This document shows, in pieces, positions 16,799-24,882 of a stretch of DNA of 64,000 bases; the stretch's first letter is position 1; each line of letters opens with the position of its first letter. Under the pieces are notes generated by a model, which had not been told where the DNA came from, made no database searches, and was given only the letters and a program-made list of their open reading frames with translations. Made by a program: the position numbers and the translations under genes. This DNA is from Virgibacillus_O sediminis (lineage in GTDB: Bacteria > Bacillota > Bacilli > Bacillales > Amphibacillaceae), in NCBI RefSeq assembly GCF_042643265.1, contig NZ_JBHRRZ010000003.1, forward strand, positions 62,001 to 126,000. The letters are read 5' to 3'.

Positions 16799-17857
16799 AT
16801 GAAGAAATTCCCTTTTATAGGGACTAGGATTGTAAAGACAGGAGTAGCTATTTTCCTTACCGCACTGATTTGTGATCAATTAGGCTGGCCTCCCGTCTTT
16901 GCAGTGATTACAGCTATCGTTACCATTGAACCAACCGTGTCGGATTCCATCAAAAAAGGAATTGTCCGGTTTCCTGCTTCTGCCATCGGTTCGGCGTATG
17001 CAGTATTATTCATTTCTTTACTCGGCAACTCCCCTTTAACCTATACATTGGCAGCTGTTCTGACCATCGCCACATGTGTACGGTTGAACTTGCATGCCGG
17101 ACTGCTCGTTGCAACCTTGACGGCAGTAGCCATGGTTGAAGTGATACACAGCAATTACCTTATTTCCTTTTTCATCCGACTGGGGACAACAACCATCGGC
17201 TTATTGGTCTCCACCATGGTCAACTTCTTTGTTCTTCCTCCCGATTACAGGGAAGATATAGCTATACATATTCAAAGCATGAGCAGGCGTACTGGAAGAG
17301 TTGTAGAAAAAGTATTCGGTGATATTCTTGAAGGCAGAATGGATCAAATTAACGCAGAAAGGAATCTGGCGGAACAAGTTACAAATGAAATACAACAGAC
17401 GGAGACATTGGTTCGTTTTCAGAAGGATGAAACAAAATTCCACCCGCTTGCGGGAAGTGAGAAATCCGAATTTAATCAGGCACAGACTCAGCTGCTTAAG
17501 TTGCGGATGATCCATTACCATATGAATAATATTATCAACACTCCATTGCTTATCCATAAATGGTCGCATGAGGAAAAGAAGATTATACTTCATGCAGTCT
17601 ATGAATTGGCAAAAGTGCTAAAAAGCGAGACGCAGTTCGACAAAAGCAAGCATGTAAAAGAAATGAATATACTTACAGAACTCTTTTGGGAAGATAACGA
17701 AGACCTCACCAAAAACAACAAGCTGCACCCGACAAAGTTTCCACCCGAATTGATTATCTTATATGAACTTTTAACCATTTACGATCTTGTTGCTGAGTTC
17801 TATAAAGCTTCTGGGGAGGATAACGGCCGAACCGGGAATAAAAGCAGCACCGATTAA
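16799..17857 (+). CDS. Aromatic acid exporter family / FUSC-like membrane protein
   Basis: 352 residues: four to six membrane segments in the first 150 residues (ending TTTIGLLVSTMVNFFVLPP), then a soluble, partly coiled-coil C-terminal half of about 200 residues. This matches the ArAE/YqjA-type family, predicted to export aromatic acids or similar anions; substrate unproven. The ATG at 16799 is 7 nt from GAGGGTGA; a GTG nine bases earlier falls inside that site and is rejected. It stands alone between the zinc-ribbon gene (divergent) and a shared terminator. Confidence 0.8.
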   Translation: MKKFPFIGTRIVKTGVAIFLTALICDQLGWPPVFAVITAIVTIEPTVSDSIKKGIVRFPASAIGSAYAVLFISLLGNSPLTYTLAAVLTIATCVRLNLHAGLLVATLTAVAMVEVIHSNYLISFFIRLGTTTIGLLVSTMVNFFVLPPDYREDIAIHIQSMSRRTGRVVEKVFGDILEGRMDQINAERNLAEQVTNEIQQTETLVRFQKDETKFHPLAGSEKSEFNQAQTQLLKLRMIHYHMNNIINTPLLIHKWSHEEKKIILHAVYELAKVLKSETQFDKSKHVKEMNILTELFWEDNEDLTKNNKLHPTKFPPELIILYELLTIYDLVAEFYKASGEDNGRTGNKSSTD

Positions 17858-17859
17858 AC

Positions 17860-17897
17860 AAAAGAAGCCACGAGATAGTCCTCTCATGGCTTCTTTT
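17860..17897. terminator. Bidirectional terminator between convergent genes
   Basis: AAAAGAAGCCA(C)GAGA paired with TCTC(A)TGGCTTCTTTT; A-run on one side and T-run on the other serve the exporter gene and the oxidoreductase gene. Confidence 0.9.
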
Positions 17898-17906
17898 GTC
17901 CATCCA

Positions 17907-18896
17907 TTATTGGGTTAAACCGAATTCTTTGGCCAGCAGTTCATATGACCGCAGCCTGGCCTCATAGCTATGGGTGATAGTAATAATCATACATTCTTCT
18001 ACCCCATATTGTTCCCCTAAATCCTTAAGCTGATCCTTAACAAAGCTAGAATCCCCGATAATAGTGTTGTTCATCATCTCTTGTGCTTTCTTCTTTTCAT
18101 CATCAGTAAAATGATAATTCTTAGCTTCTTGCAGGGAAGGAACACCATTTCCTGCTTCACCCTTGTCCTGCTTCAGCTTCCAGACTATGTTACTCCAAGC
18201 CAATTCTTTTGCATCCGTTGCCGTTTCTGCACAGATGACCGGGACAGCGATCAATGCCCCCTTATTCCCTGATGAAGTTTCTCTATACCCTCGCAAAATT
18301 TCGGGACCGTCCTTATCTGTCATAAAATGACCAAAGGCATAGGGCATACCTTTTTCTGCAGCAAGAACTGCGCTTTTCTCACTTGTTCCAAGCAGCCAAG
18401 GTACTGGGGGATGTTCTGGAACAGGACGAGGGGTGACCTTGGAATACATATGGTCATCAGGAAAATCACCCGCAAAGAAAGACAACAGTTCATCCAGCTT
18501 ATCCGGCATCTTTCGTACTTCTTCAAGAAAGTTATCAGACAGTGCCATGGTAACTTCAGCTGAACCTCCCGGGGCCCTCCCTATTCCCAGGTCTATCCTT
18601 CCAGGAAATAAAACAGCAAGCATATTATACCGTTCCGCAATATTATAAGGCTTATAGTGAGGAAGAAGAACAGCCCCAGCGCCCAGCCGAATGGAATTAG
18701 TAATCCGGCCGATAGTGCTTAGCATAAGGTCAGGGGCAGGGCATGCAAGTCCTGGCAAGTCATGATGCTCAGCAATCCAATAGCGTGTATAGCCAAGGAT
18801 ATCTGCCCTTTCCGCTAATCGTATCGACTCGTTCAATGCTTCCTCGGCACTGCTTCCCGAAGAAATGGGGCTTTGGTCCAGTATGCTTAACTTCAT
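17907..18896 (-). CDS. LLM-class (luciferase-like) flavin-dependent oxidoreductase
   Basis: 329 residues, single bacterial-luciferase-like TIM barrel. Diagnostic segments: RYWIAEHHDLPGLACPAP near residues 38-55, SIRLGAGAVLLPHYKP near 88, and GRIDLGIGRAPGG near 118. These mark the MsnO8-type subgroup common in Bacillus (YceB, YvbT). Such enzymes use FMNH2 and oxygen on small substrates; this substrate is unknown. No flavin reductase is adjacent. It is a single gene that ends at a shared terminator. Confidence 0.88.
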   Translation of the reverse strand: MKLSILDQSPISSGSSAEEALNESIRLAERADILGYTRYWIAEHHDLPGLACPAPDLMLSTIGRITNSIRLGAGAVLLPHYKPYNIAERYNMLAVLFPGRIDLGIGRAPGGSAEVTMALSDNFLEEVRKMPDKLDELLSFFAGDFPDDHMYSKVTPRPVPEHPPVPWLLGTSEKSAVLAAEKGMPYAFGHFMTDKDGPEILRGYRETSSGNKGALIAVPVICAETATDAKELAWSNIVWKLKQDKGEAGNGVPSLQEAKNYHFTDDEKKKAQEMMNNTIIGDSSFVKDQLKDLGEQYGVEECMIITITHSYEARLRSYELLAKEFGLTQ

Positions 18897-18988
18897 GCGA
18901 TTTCCTACTTTCTGGTTAAAAAACCGTCTATTCTGTATTTCCTTTTACATTTAAATGTCTACATCCCCTGAGATTTTAGGCCAGCCAT

Positions 18989-20044
18989 TTAATATGAGAC
19001 CAGCGTTGACTGGATGTAGTGGTACAGCAGTTCTTCAGTATTGGCAAGGGAGGATTCATGGGTTCGCTCAAAGGCATGAGATGCATCGATTCCAGGGCCG
19101 ATCAAGCCGTGGATGATATCATGTCCAGAACCTATTGCGGCAGAAGCATCTGATCCATAATAAGGATAAATGTCTAACTTATAGCCAATCTGATGATTCT
19201 CTGCTATTTCCGTTAGATGTTTCCGCAGCTCATAGTGGTATGGACCGCTGGCATCTTTCACACAAATGGACACAGTATATTCATCTGTTGACTGTCCATC
19301 CCCCATAGCCCCCATATCCACTGCCAGATATTCTACTGTTTCCGATGGAATGTTCGAATTTCCCCCATAACCAATTTCTTCGTTATTTGAAATGAGGAAA
19401 TGTGTCGTATATGGGAGTTGGATATTTTCTTCCTTCAGTCTTTTAATCAGCTTCAGCAAAACAGCTACACTTGCCTTATCATCCAAATGACGGGATTTAA
19501 TGAATCCATTTTCTGTCAGCTGGACACGAGGATCAAAAGAAACAAAATCACCGACCTCTATTCCAAGTTCACGTACGTCTTCTGCGCTGTCTACGTTCGC
19601 ATCGATTCTCACTTCCATATTCTCCTGGTTTCTTTTCGCCTCTCCTGCATCCTTATAAACATGTACAGAAGTTTGGTGCATCAAAATGGTACCAGAAAAT
19701 ATATCTCCTTTTGTTGTTTGAATCTCACAATACTCTCCTTCAATCGAGTTGAAGCGGAAGCCGCCGATTAGATCCAAACGCAGTCTTCCATTATTCTTTA
19801 CTTCTTTTACCATGGCACCAAGTGTGTCTACATGGGCTGTTAACATTCTATGCTCTGTGTTGTTCCTGCCAGGAAGCGTTGCCAGCAGGCCGCCCTTTCT
19901 ATTGCGCTTTGTTTCTACACCCAAATCATTCAGATAATCTTCTACAAATTTGACCGCTTTCTGCGTGTTCCCTGTCGGGCTTGGAATAGAAACAAGCTCT
20001 TTTATCAATGCTTTTGTCTCTTTCATATTCGGATATGTATTCAT
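18989..20044 (-). CDS. M42-family aminopeptidase (YhfE/YsdC-like)
   Basis: 351 residues of the M42 glutamyl/leucyl aminopeptidase family. Metal ligands and catalytic acids are visible: TAHVDTLGAMV near residue 72, SRHLDDKAS near 178, SNNEEIGYGG near 212 (Glu-Glu pair), VDMGAM near 235, and the late DASHAFERTHESS histidines. Cytoplasmic two-metal peptidase that forms large oligomers in known members. ATG at 20044 lies 8 nt after GAAAGGTGG; a GTG 12 bases upstream is within that site. It follows the DUF1836 gene by 36 nt, probably one operon. Confidence 0.9.
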   Translation of the reverse strand: MNTYPNMKETKALIKELVSIPSPTGNTQKAVKFVEDYLNDLGVETKRNRKGGLLATLPGRNNTEHRMLTAHVDTLGAMVKEVKNNGRLRLDLIGGFRFNSIEGEYCEIQTTKGDIFSGTILMHQTSVHVYKDAGEAKRNQENMEVRIDANVDSAEDVRELGIEVGDFVSFDPRVQLTENGFIKSRHLDDKASVAVLLKLIKRLKEENIQLPYTTHFLISNNEEIGYGGNSNIPSETVEYLAVDMGAMGDGQSTDEYTVSICVKDASGPYHYELRKHLTEIAENHQIGYKLDIYPYYGSDASAAIGSGHDIIHGLIGPGIDASHAFERTHESSLANTEELLYHYIQSTLVSY

Positions 20045-20080
20045 TCTGTAAGCCACCTTTCAAGTCTTAAAAATTCATTC

Positions 20081-20659
20081 TCACTCTTCCTTCTGCTCAT
20101 AAAGGTGATCAACCAGCGTTTCAGCAGCTTTACGATACAAATTGCTCATCTCGGTAAAGGTCTCAATAAGCAGTACTTTCTCCAGATATTCTTCATCCGA
20201 ATCTTCCATTTGGTTGATCTCAGCTTCTACTTCAGTAATATGGTCTGCAATCAACTCGTTCATTCTGCTTTTATTATAACGGGAAAGCTTTAATACACTT
20301 GCATAAAGTGGTTTAATATCGAAACTCTCCTCGGTAATCTTTTCGTTAATCCGGTCCAGTGTATTCTTTACATCACGGATGCTAAGTGCGCCCTTCATTT
20401 GGTAAATCATACTGATCAGGATTAAATGCTCTTTTGAGTATTTCTTGTTCTGCACCGGGAAAAAAAGTTTTCCTTTGGCATAATTGTTAATCATTGTTTT
20501 CGTCAATACCTTTTCATCTTTCCTCCGTTTGGAAGCTGCAAAATTGTTCTCAAACAATTGAATGACTTGATCCATATACAGATCCAATTCAGGAATATCT
20601 TCTAATGTAAGCCTGCCTTCCTTGTGGAGGCTGTTGATTAACTCCTCATGATCATCCAT
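20081..20659 (-). CDS. DUF1836 domain protein, putative DNA-binding regulator
   Basis: 192 residues. The segment LTKTMINNYAKGKLFFPVQNKKYSKEH (here described by its ends, residues 61-87) is the hallmark of DUF1836: a helix-turn-helix with a MerR-like recognition pattern. The C-terminal half is helical and acidic. Function is unknown for the family; a transcription-factor role is inferred. GAGGT precedes the ATG. Downstream neighbour is the M42 peptidase, 36 nt away, so the two may be co-regulated. Confidence 0.8.
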   Translation of the reverse strand: MDDHEELINSLHKEGRLTLEDIPELDLYMDQVIQLFENNFAASKRRKDEKVLTKTMINNYAKGKLFFPVQNKKYSKEHLILISMIYQMKGALSIRDVKNTLDRINEKITEESFDIKPLYASVLKLSRYNKSRMNELIADHITEVEAEINQMEDSDEEYLEKVLLIETFTEMSNLYRKAAETLVDHLYEQKEE

Positions 20660-20720
20660 ATCTATACCTCTTTTATGTTTTTAAGTCTATTATAAGGGAT
20701 ATAGTATCATTAGTAAAAGT

Positions 20721-20749
20721 TTGACTAGATGAGGGCACACATATATACT
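20721..20749 (+). promoter_or_regulatory. Sigma-A promoter of the haemolysin III gene
   Basis: TTGACT (20721-20726), 17-nt spacer, TATACT (20744-20749), 41 bp before the start codon. Confidence 0.7.
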
Positions 20750-20790
20750 TTTATATAGTATTAAAAACTACGTAGCAAGGTGTTGATTAT

Positions 20791-21438
20791 TTGAAATTGC
20801 ATATACGTGAACCAGTCAATGCTCTAACCCATCTATTTGGTGCAATTCTGGCTGCTGTTGGACTAGTGTTTCTGATCATTAAAGCCTCCGGAAACTCTGA
20901 CTCAGCCATTGCAGTTACTTCTGTGGTCATTTTCGGCATTAGCATGATTCTTCTTTACTCGGCCTCGGCAACCTATCATACCGTGGTAGCAAACGATCAG
21001 GTTATTCAATTCCTGCGCAAAGTGGATCATTCGATGATCTATGTATTGATAGCCGGAACCTATACACCATTCTGTTTAATTGTCATGGAAGGCCCCGGCG
21101 GGTGGATATTATTTTCCATCGTAAGCAGCCTAGCATTGCTTGGTGTTATTTTCAAACTTACCTGGTTTCATTCACCTAGATGGCTGTCTACTTCCCTTTA
21201 TGTAGCCTTGGGATGGATTGTAGTCTTCTTCAGTTCCTCATTGGCTCCTGTATTAGGGACCGCTGGTATGCTGAACTTGTTCCTGGGAGGAATTTTCTAC
21301 ACCATCGGCGCCTTGATATATTGGCTGAAACCGAACTTCCTTTCATTCAAGCATATGGGGTTCCACGAGATTTTCCATATATTCATCTTATTTGGCAGTC
21401 TGTTTCACTTTATCTGCATCTATTGGTTTGTATTATAA
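20791..21438 (+). CDS. Haemolysin III family (PAQR-like) membrane protein, YplQ-like
   Basis: 215 residues with seven membrane segments. Metal-site residues of the PAQR/HlyIII fold are visible: SASATYHT near residue 56, the KVDHSMIY segment near 77, and the C-terminal HEIFHIFILFGSLFHF histidines. Family members are predicted membrane hydrolases; no toxin role should be inferred from the name. Start is TTG at 20791, behind AAGGTG. Its terminator overlaps the stop. Confidence 0.9.
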   Translation: MKLHIREPVNALTHLFGAILAAVGLVFLIIKASGNSDSAIAVTSVVIFGISMILLYSASATYHTVVANDQVIQFLRKVDHSMIYVLIAGTYTPFCLIVMEGPGGWILFSIVSSLALLGVIFKLTWFHSPRWLSTSLYVALGWIVVFFSSSLAPVLGTAGMLNLFLGGIFYTIGALIYWLKPNFLSFKHMGFHEIFHIFILFGSLFHFICIYWFVL

Positions 21439-21469
21439 AAGCGTGCGGCCTGAGGCCGTACGCTTTTTT
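21437..21469. terminator. Terminator after haemolysin III gene (bidirectional)
   Basis: AAAAGCGTGCGGCC, loop TGA, GGCCGTACGCTTTTTT. Ten-bp GC-rich stem with one mismatch; A- and T-runs on both sides also serve the convergent reductase gene. Confidence 0.92.
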
Positions 21470-21477
21470 GTTCTTAA

Positions 21478-22416
21478 TTAAACCTTTTGTTCCCCGCTAA
21501 CTTCGGGGATTTGCTCCATAATTCGAATGATTTTATAGAGCTGGTCATTCACAGGGGTAGAAATTTGGTGCTTTTTCCCCAGCTCACATACTTTGCCGGC
21601 GAAATATTCTACCTCTGTCTTTCTATCGTCAGCAATATCCTGCAGCATGGATGTCTGCCCGCCAGGAGAAAGGTTATGTAGTATCGGCCGATAGGAATGT
21701 ACATCTTTTTCCGTTAAAAAAATTCCTTCCTTTTCAGCAACACGGACCACTTCATACATCGCTTCCTCCACCCAGTCATGCGCTTCAGCAATCTGCTGAA
21801 ATACATGGTAGCGTGCCTTCAACACAGCTGATGTCTGATTGATGCCGACGTTGAACATAAATTTGGCCCAAACTGTGTGTAGGATGTCCTTAGGGATTTC
21901 ATAGGGGATTCCAGCCCGGTCGAATAAATCTCTGACCGCCTCTTCATCCTCCGAACCGATCCGATCTTTATCGCCAAAACAAATTCTTCCGATATTTTGG
22001 TAACGTACCTCATTCCCTTGACGTACTGCTGCTATCTCCACACACATACTATGAAGGATATGTTCATTTTCAGTAATTTTGAAAATCTCATCTTCACTTG
22101 ATACACCATTCAGCAATGATAATATGATAGTATCCTTGCCTATATGGTTCTTTACATCCTCCAACGCCTGATGAAGTTCTGCGTTTTTCACTGCGAATAT
22201 AACCAAATCGGCCGGCTGGCATGTTTCTTCGGGAAGCATATAGCGGAAGTTCAATTCCTCATCATTCACCCTAATCCCCTGTTCAGAATACCTCTTGACC
22301 CTTTCCTCATTTGCAACCACCTTGAAGGAATTCCCGAGCAATTGATGGAGCTTGCTGCCATAAGCCGCCCCAACTGCCCCCAATCCCACCAATGAAACTC
22401 TTTCGATTCTTTTCAT
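21478..22416 (-). CDS. 2-dehydropantoate 2-reductase family protein (PanE-like)
   Basis: 312 residues. N-terminal Rossmann motif GLGAVGAAYGSKLHQ, then KNAELHQALE (the KxxxL region of the family), NGVSSED, and a C-terminal helical domain with VWAKFMFNVGINQTSA. It would reduce ketopantoate to pantoate with NADPH in the coenzyme A path, but Bacillus genomes carry several paralogues (YkpB and others) and no panBCD gene is near, so the substrate is uncertain. The ATG at 22416 is 10 nt after GTGAGG; a much longer open frame upstream has no signal. Confidence 0.85.
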   Translation of the reverse strand: MKRIERVSLVGLGAVGAAYGSKLHQLLGNSFKVVANEERVKRYSEQGIRVNDEELNFRYMLPEETCQPADLVIFAVKNAELHQALEDVKNHIGKDTIILSLLNGVSSEDEIFKITENEHILHSMCVEIAAVRQGNEVRYQNIGRICFGDKDRIGSEDEEAVRDLFDRAGIPYEIPKDILHTVWAKFMFNVGINQTSAVLKARYHVFQQIAEAHDWVEEAMYEVVRVAEKEGIFLTEKDVHSYRPILHNLSPGGQTSMLQDIADDRKTEVEYFAGKVCELGKKHQISTPVNDQLYKIIRIMEQIPEVSGEQKV

Positions 22417-22805
22417 AAGAACTGCCTCACTTCCCATAAAATTTCTCATGACCATTTTAACATAAAATTCTAAAAATATTACCTGCTGTCTTCCCTCTGA
22501 TAGATTAAATGATGGGTGGTGCCGTTGAAATTCAAGGAAGGTTCTGAAGGTGAGCAAAAAGGAGAAAAGGCTCGTATAAGGGATAAGCTCGGTTCGCCGG
22601 CTCAGGACTCTGCTCAAGCGTATCAAGGGGGGATCGGTATTGGTATGGAAAGAGAAAGTAGAAGGTCATCCTGTTGTTAGTGAAGAAAAAAGAGCTTATT
22701 AGTCGGCCTGATGAAGGACTCTGAGACGGTCTTATTGTAGATGTGTTTATTCCTGTCTATAAGTCAGCCATAATCAAAGATATATGATTGATGATGCCTA
22801 TAACA
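22417..22805. other. 390-bp gap between reductase gene and tmRNA
   Basis: No gene is recognised. A plus-strand frame of 52 codons (TTG 22525 to TAG 22680) has a poor GGGTGGTG site and low-complexity charged sequence. Purine-rich runs on the plus strand are the only other notable feature. The left part must hold the promoter of the reductase gene. Confidence 0.4.
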
Positions 22806-22837
22806 TAAAAAAACCACCAATTTATGTATTGGTGGAG
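22806..22837 (-). terminator. Terminator of ssrA
   Basis: Minus strand CCACCAAT/ATTGGTGG stem with a 6-nt loop and seven T. The left arm includes the CCA end of the tmRNA, so the hairpin overlaps the mature 3' end by eight bases. Confidence 0.9.
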
Positions 22838-23196
22838 ACGGTGGGAATCGAACCCACGTCCAGAGGTATCGGCACCCAGGCCTCTACACGCATAGTTGGT
22901 ATATTGTCATTCACTATCCCCTCAGCCTACCAACAGGCTTTCGGGGAAGCTAGTCTGATTGATTTCAACCGTCATCCTCAGACGGCGGATGATGGTATAG
23001 CCCGCTTCATATAAGACCCTTCAATCTGCCACACGGGCGATGGCAGGAAGGATCGCTTTAGTCAGTGCTTAGGCAGCTGCTAAAGCAGGTGTGTTGTTTT
23101 CTTTGCCAGTTATATTTAGGCGATAACGTTTTACGAGCCGTAACCTCGACGTGCAACCTGGGCTCGATCTACCCCTGTCGAATCCGTAACGTCCCC
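22830..23196 (-). ncRNA. ssrA: Transfer-messenger RNA (tmRNA, 10Sa RNA)
   Basis: 367 nt. The 5' end GGGGACGTTACGGATTCGAC and the 3' end GGTTCGATTCCCACCGTCTCC plus encoded ACCA form the tRNA-Ala-like domain; the G.U pair needed for AlaRS can form. The tag frame (23107-23069) encodes GKENNTPALAAA followed by TAA, preceded by the alanine carried on the RNA. tmRNA rescues stalled ribosomes and marks the nascent protein for ClpXP; its partner SmpB is encoded just upstream, in the usual Bacillus order. Confidence 0.97.
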
Positions 23197-23264
23197 ATGT
23201 AAAAAATGAGAAGCGCTCGGGCAATATATCGAGCATTCTTGTATTTCCTTCAATTACATTAGTA

Positions 23265-23292
23265 ATTATATCATATATTGGAACAAAATCAA
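23265..23292 (-). promoter_or_regulatory. Sigma-A promoter of ssrA
   Basis: Minus strand TTGATT (23292-23287), 16-nt spacer, TATAAT (23270-23265). It would give a leader of about 60 nt before the mature 5' end, removed by RNase P. Confidence 0.75.
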
Positions 23293-23312
23293 GGGGGACC
23301 CCGCCCCGGACA

Positions 23313-23777
23313 TCAGCGTACTTGCTCTTTTATAGCCCGGTCGGCATCCCGCTTCATTTGCTTCCGTTTGAGGTCTTCACGCTTATCATATTTTTTCTTC
23401 CCTTTTCCAAGACCGAGCAATACTTTTGCATACCCGTTCTTGATGTAGATTTTTAAGGGAACAAGCGCATATCCCTGCTGTTGGATCAGCCCTACCAACT
23501 TATCGATTTGTTTGCGGTGCAGAAGCAGTTTCCTGGTCCGTGTCGGGTCATGATTAAATCTGTTTCCCTGCTCATATTCAGCGATATGGAGGTTGATCAG
23601 CTGTACTTCCCCCTTGACTATACGAGCGTGGGAATCCTTAATATTGACTCTTCCAGCCCGGATGGACTTGATTTCTGTTCCTTGAAGAACGATCCCTGCT
23701 TCATAGGTGTCTTCTATAAAATAATCATGGTTTGCTTTTTTGTTTTGTGCAATTGTTTTTCCTTGACCCTTTGGCAT
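23313..23777 (-). CDS. smpB: SsrA-binding protein SmpB
   Basis: 154 residues. Conserved segments: KKANHDYFIEDTYEAGIVL, GTEIKSIRAGRVNIKDS, HIAEYEQGNRFNHDP and the basic C-terminal tail ending KRDADRAIKEQVR that enters the ribosomal mRNA channel. It binds the tRNA-like part of tmRNA and is essential for trans-translation. GGAGGAACCAGT precedes the ATG. It lies 117 nt before the tmRNA start, whose promoter sits in between. Confidence 0.97.
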   Translation of the reverse strand: MPKGQGKTIAQNKKANHDYFIEDTYEAGIVLQGTEIKSIRAGRVNIKDSHARIVKGEVQLINLHIAEYEQGNRFNHDPTRTRKLLLHRKQIDKLVGLIQQQGYALVPLKIYIKNGYAKVLLGLGKGKKKYDKREDLKRKQMKRDADRAIKEQVR

Positions 23778-23855
23778 ACTGGTTCCTCCTACTACTTACC
23801 TGGGACTCCATTTTATCAGACATTGCTGTTTTAGCCAATCAAATCGGGCCACTCT

Positions 23856-24659
23856 TCATAAAAGAAGCAGACTTACCGCCATAATAGCCATTCCAATGAT
23901 CACTCCATAAATAGATACATGTGTTTCATCATATCTTTTCGCCGCCGGCAGCAGTTCATCCAGAGAAATGAATATCATAATGCCGGCTACCATAGCGAAG
24001 ATGATACCGAACATCAACTCTGTAAGGAAGGGCATAAGGAGGAAAAAGGCTACCAGCGCTCCAGCCGGTTCGGCAATACCAGATAAGAATGATAATTTAA
24101 ACGCTTTTTTCTTATCGTGGGTTGCATAATAAACCGGAACAGACACAGCAATACCCTCAGGAATATTGTGTATAGCTACCGCAATCGCAATGGCCAGACC
24201 GATCGATGGATCCTGCAGTGTAGAAACAAATGTAGCTATCCCTTCAGGGAAATTATGAATCCCGATTGCCAATGCGGTGAATGTGCCCATCTTCATGAGC
24301 TCGGGATCCTTGATAGCAGCTCCCGGCTGCTTCATATCTTCAATTTTCTTTACTTCATGGGGGTTGGAGTACATGGGAATGAATCTGTCAATTAAAGCAA
24401 TCAAAATCATACCCGCGAAAAATGATCCTACGGTCAGCCAACTCCCCATCTGCTCACCTAAATCTGCAATAAGCGACTCCTGGGCTTTAAAAAAGATATC
24501 GACCATGGAAACATAAATCATGACCCCCGCAGAAAGACCCAGGGCAAAAGATAAGAATTTCGTGTTGGTCGTCTTGGTAAAGAATGCCAAAATGCTTCCG
24601 ATTCCAGTCGCAAGCCCGGCAAAGAGCGTGAACAAGAATGCCAGTAATACGTTATCCAA
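23856..24659 (-). CDS. ZIP-family metal transporter (ZupT-like)
   Basis: 267 residues with eight membrane segments. The paired metal-binding motifs HNFPEGIATF (segment IV) and HNIPEGIAVS (segment V) are typical of ZupT-type carriers for zinc and other divalent metals. Start is TTG at 24659 behind AGAGGGAAA. It is inserted between rnr and smpB, which are neighbours in B. subtilis. A good promoter and a leader hairpin (AACATTT 24717-24711 with AAATGTT 24689-24683) lie upstream. No Zur box is visible, so the regulation seems distinct from znuCB. Confidence 0.9.
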   Translation of the reverse strand: MDNVLLAFLFTLFAGLATGIGSILAFFTKTTNTKFLSFALGLSAGVMIYVSMVDIFFKAQESLIADLGEQMGSWLTVGSFFAGMILIALIDRFIPMYSNPHEVKKIEDMKQPGAAIKDPELMKMGTFTALAIGIHNFPEGIATFVSTLQDPSIGLAIAIAVAIHNIPEGIAVSVPVYYATHDKKKAFKLSFLSGIAEPAGALVAFFLLMPFLTELMFGIIFAMVAGIMIFISLDELLPAAKRYDETHVSIYGVIIGMAIMAVSLLLL

Positions 24660-24735
24660 TGATGTTTCCCTCTTTTCCCTCTAACATTTCCCCACTGCGG
24701 GAGGAAGAGTAAATGTTTCGACTTATCCAACATGT

Positions 24736-24764
24736 AGTTTACTCTCCCTTTTATTCCCTGTCAA
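24736..24764 (-). promoter_or_regulatory. Sigma-A promoter of the ZIP transporter gene
   Basis: Minus strand TTGACA (24764-24759), 17-nt spacer, TAAACT (24741-24736). Confidence 0.7.
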
Positions 24765-24839
24765 CAAGAATATTTCCTTCGTGCAACTTTTTAGTGGAGA
24801 TTCCCAATATATATATATTCAACAGCCCATAAAAAGTGA

Positions 24840-24871
24840 AAGAAAAGGATGAACCATTAAAAGGTCCATCC
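24840..24871 (-). terminator. Probable terminator after rnr
   Basis: Minus strand GGATG(G)ACC paired with GGT(T)CATCC, then TTTTCTTTC. The stem is modest and the T-run interrupted. Confidence 0.6.
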
Positions 24872-24882
24872 CCAGCTTGTTT

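Noticed and set aside
20791..21438. Possible virulence haemolysin
   Set aside because: The family is widespread in harmless bacilli and belongs to the PAQR fold; the name is historical.
8571..22606. Shared 11-mer GGCTCAGGACT in the znuC leader and in the gap before tmRNA
   Set aside because: An 11-base match is expected many times by chance in 64 kb, and the flanks do not align.
21478..22626. 70-codon N-terminal extension of the ketopantoate-reductase-like protein
   Set aside because: The Rossmann motif begins right after the ATG at 22416, which has a proper GTGAGG site; the extension resembles no part of the family.
22784..23014. Plus-strand frame across the tmRNA
   Set aside because: It is the antisense of tmRNA.
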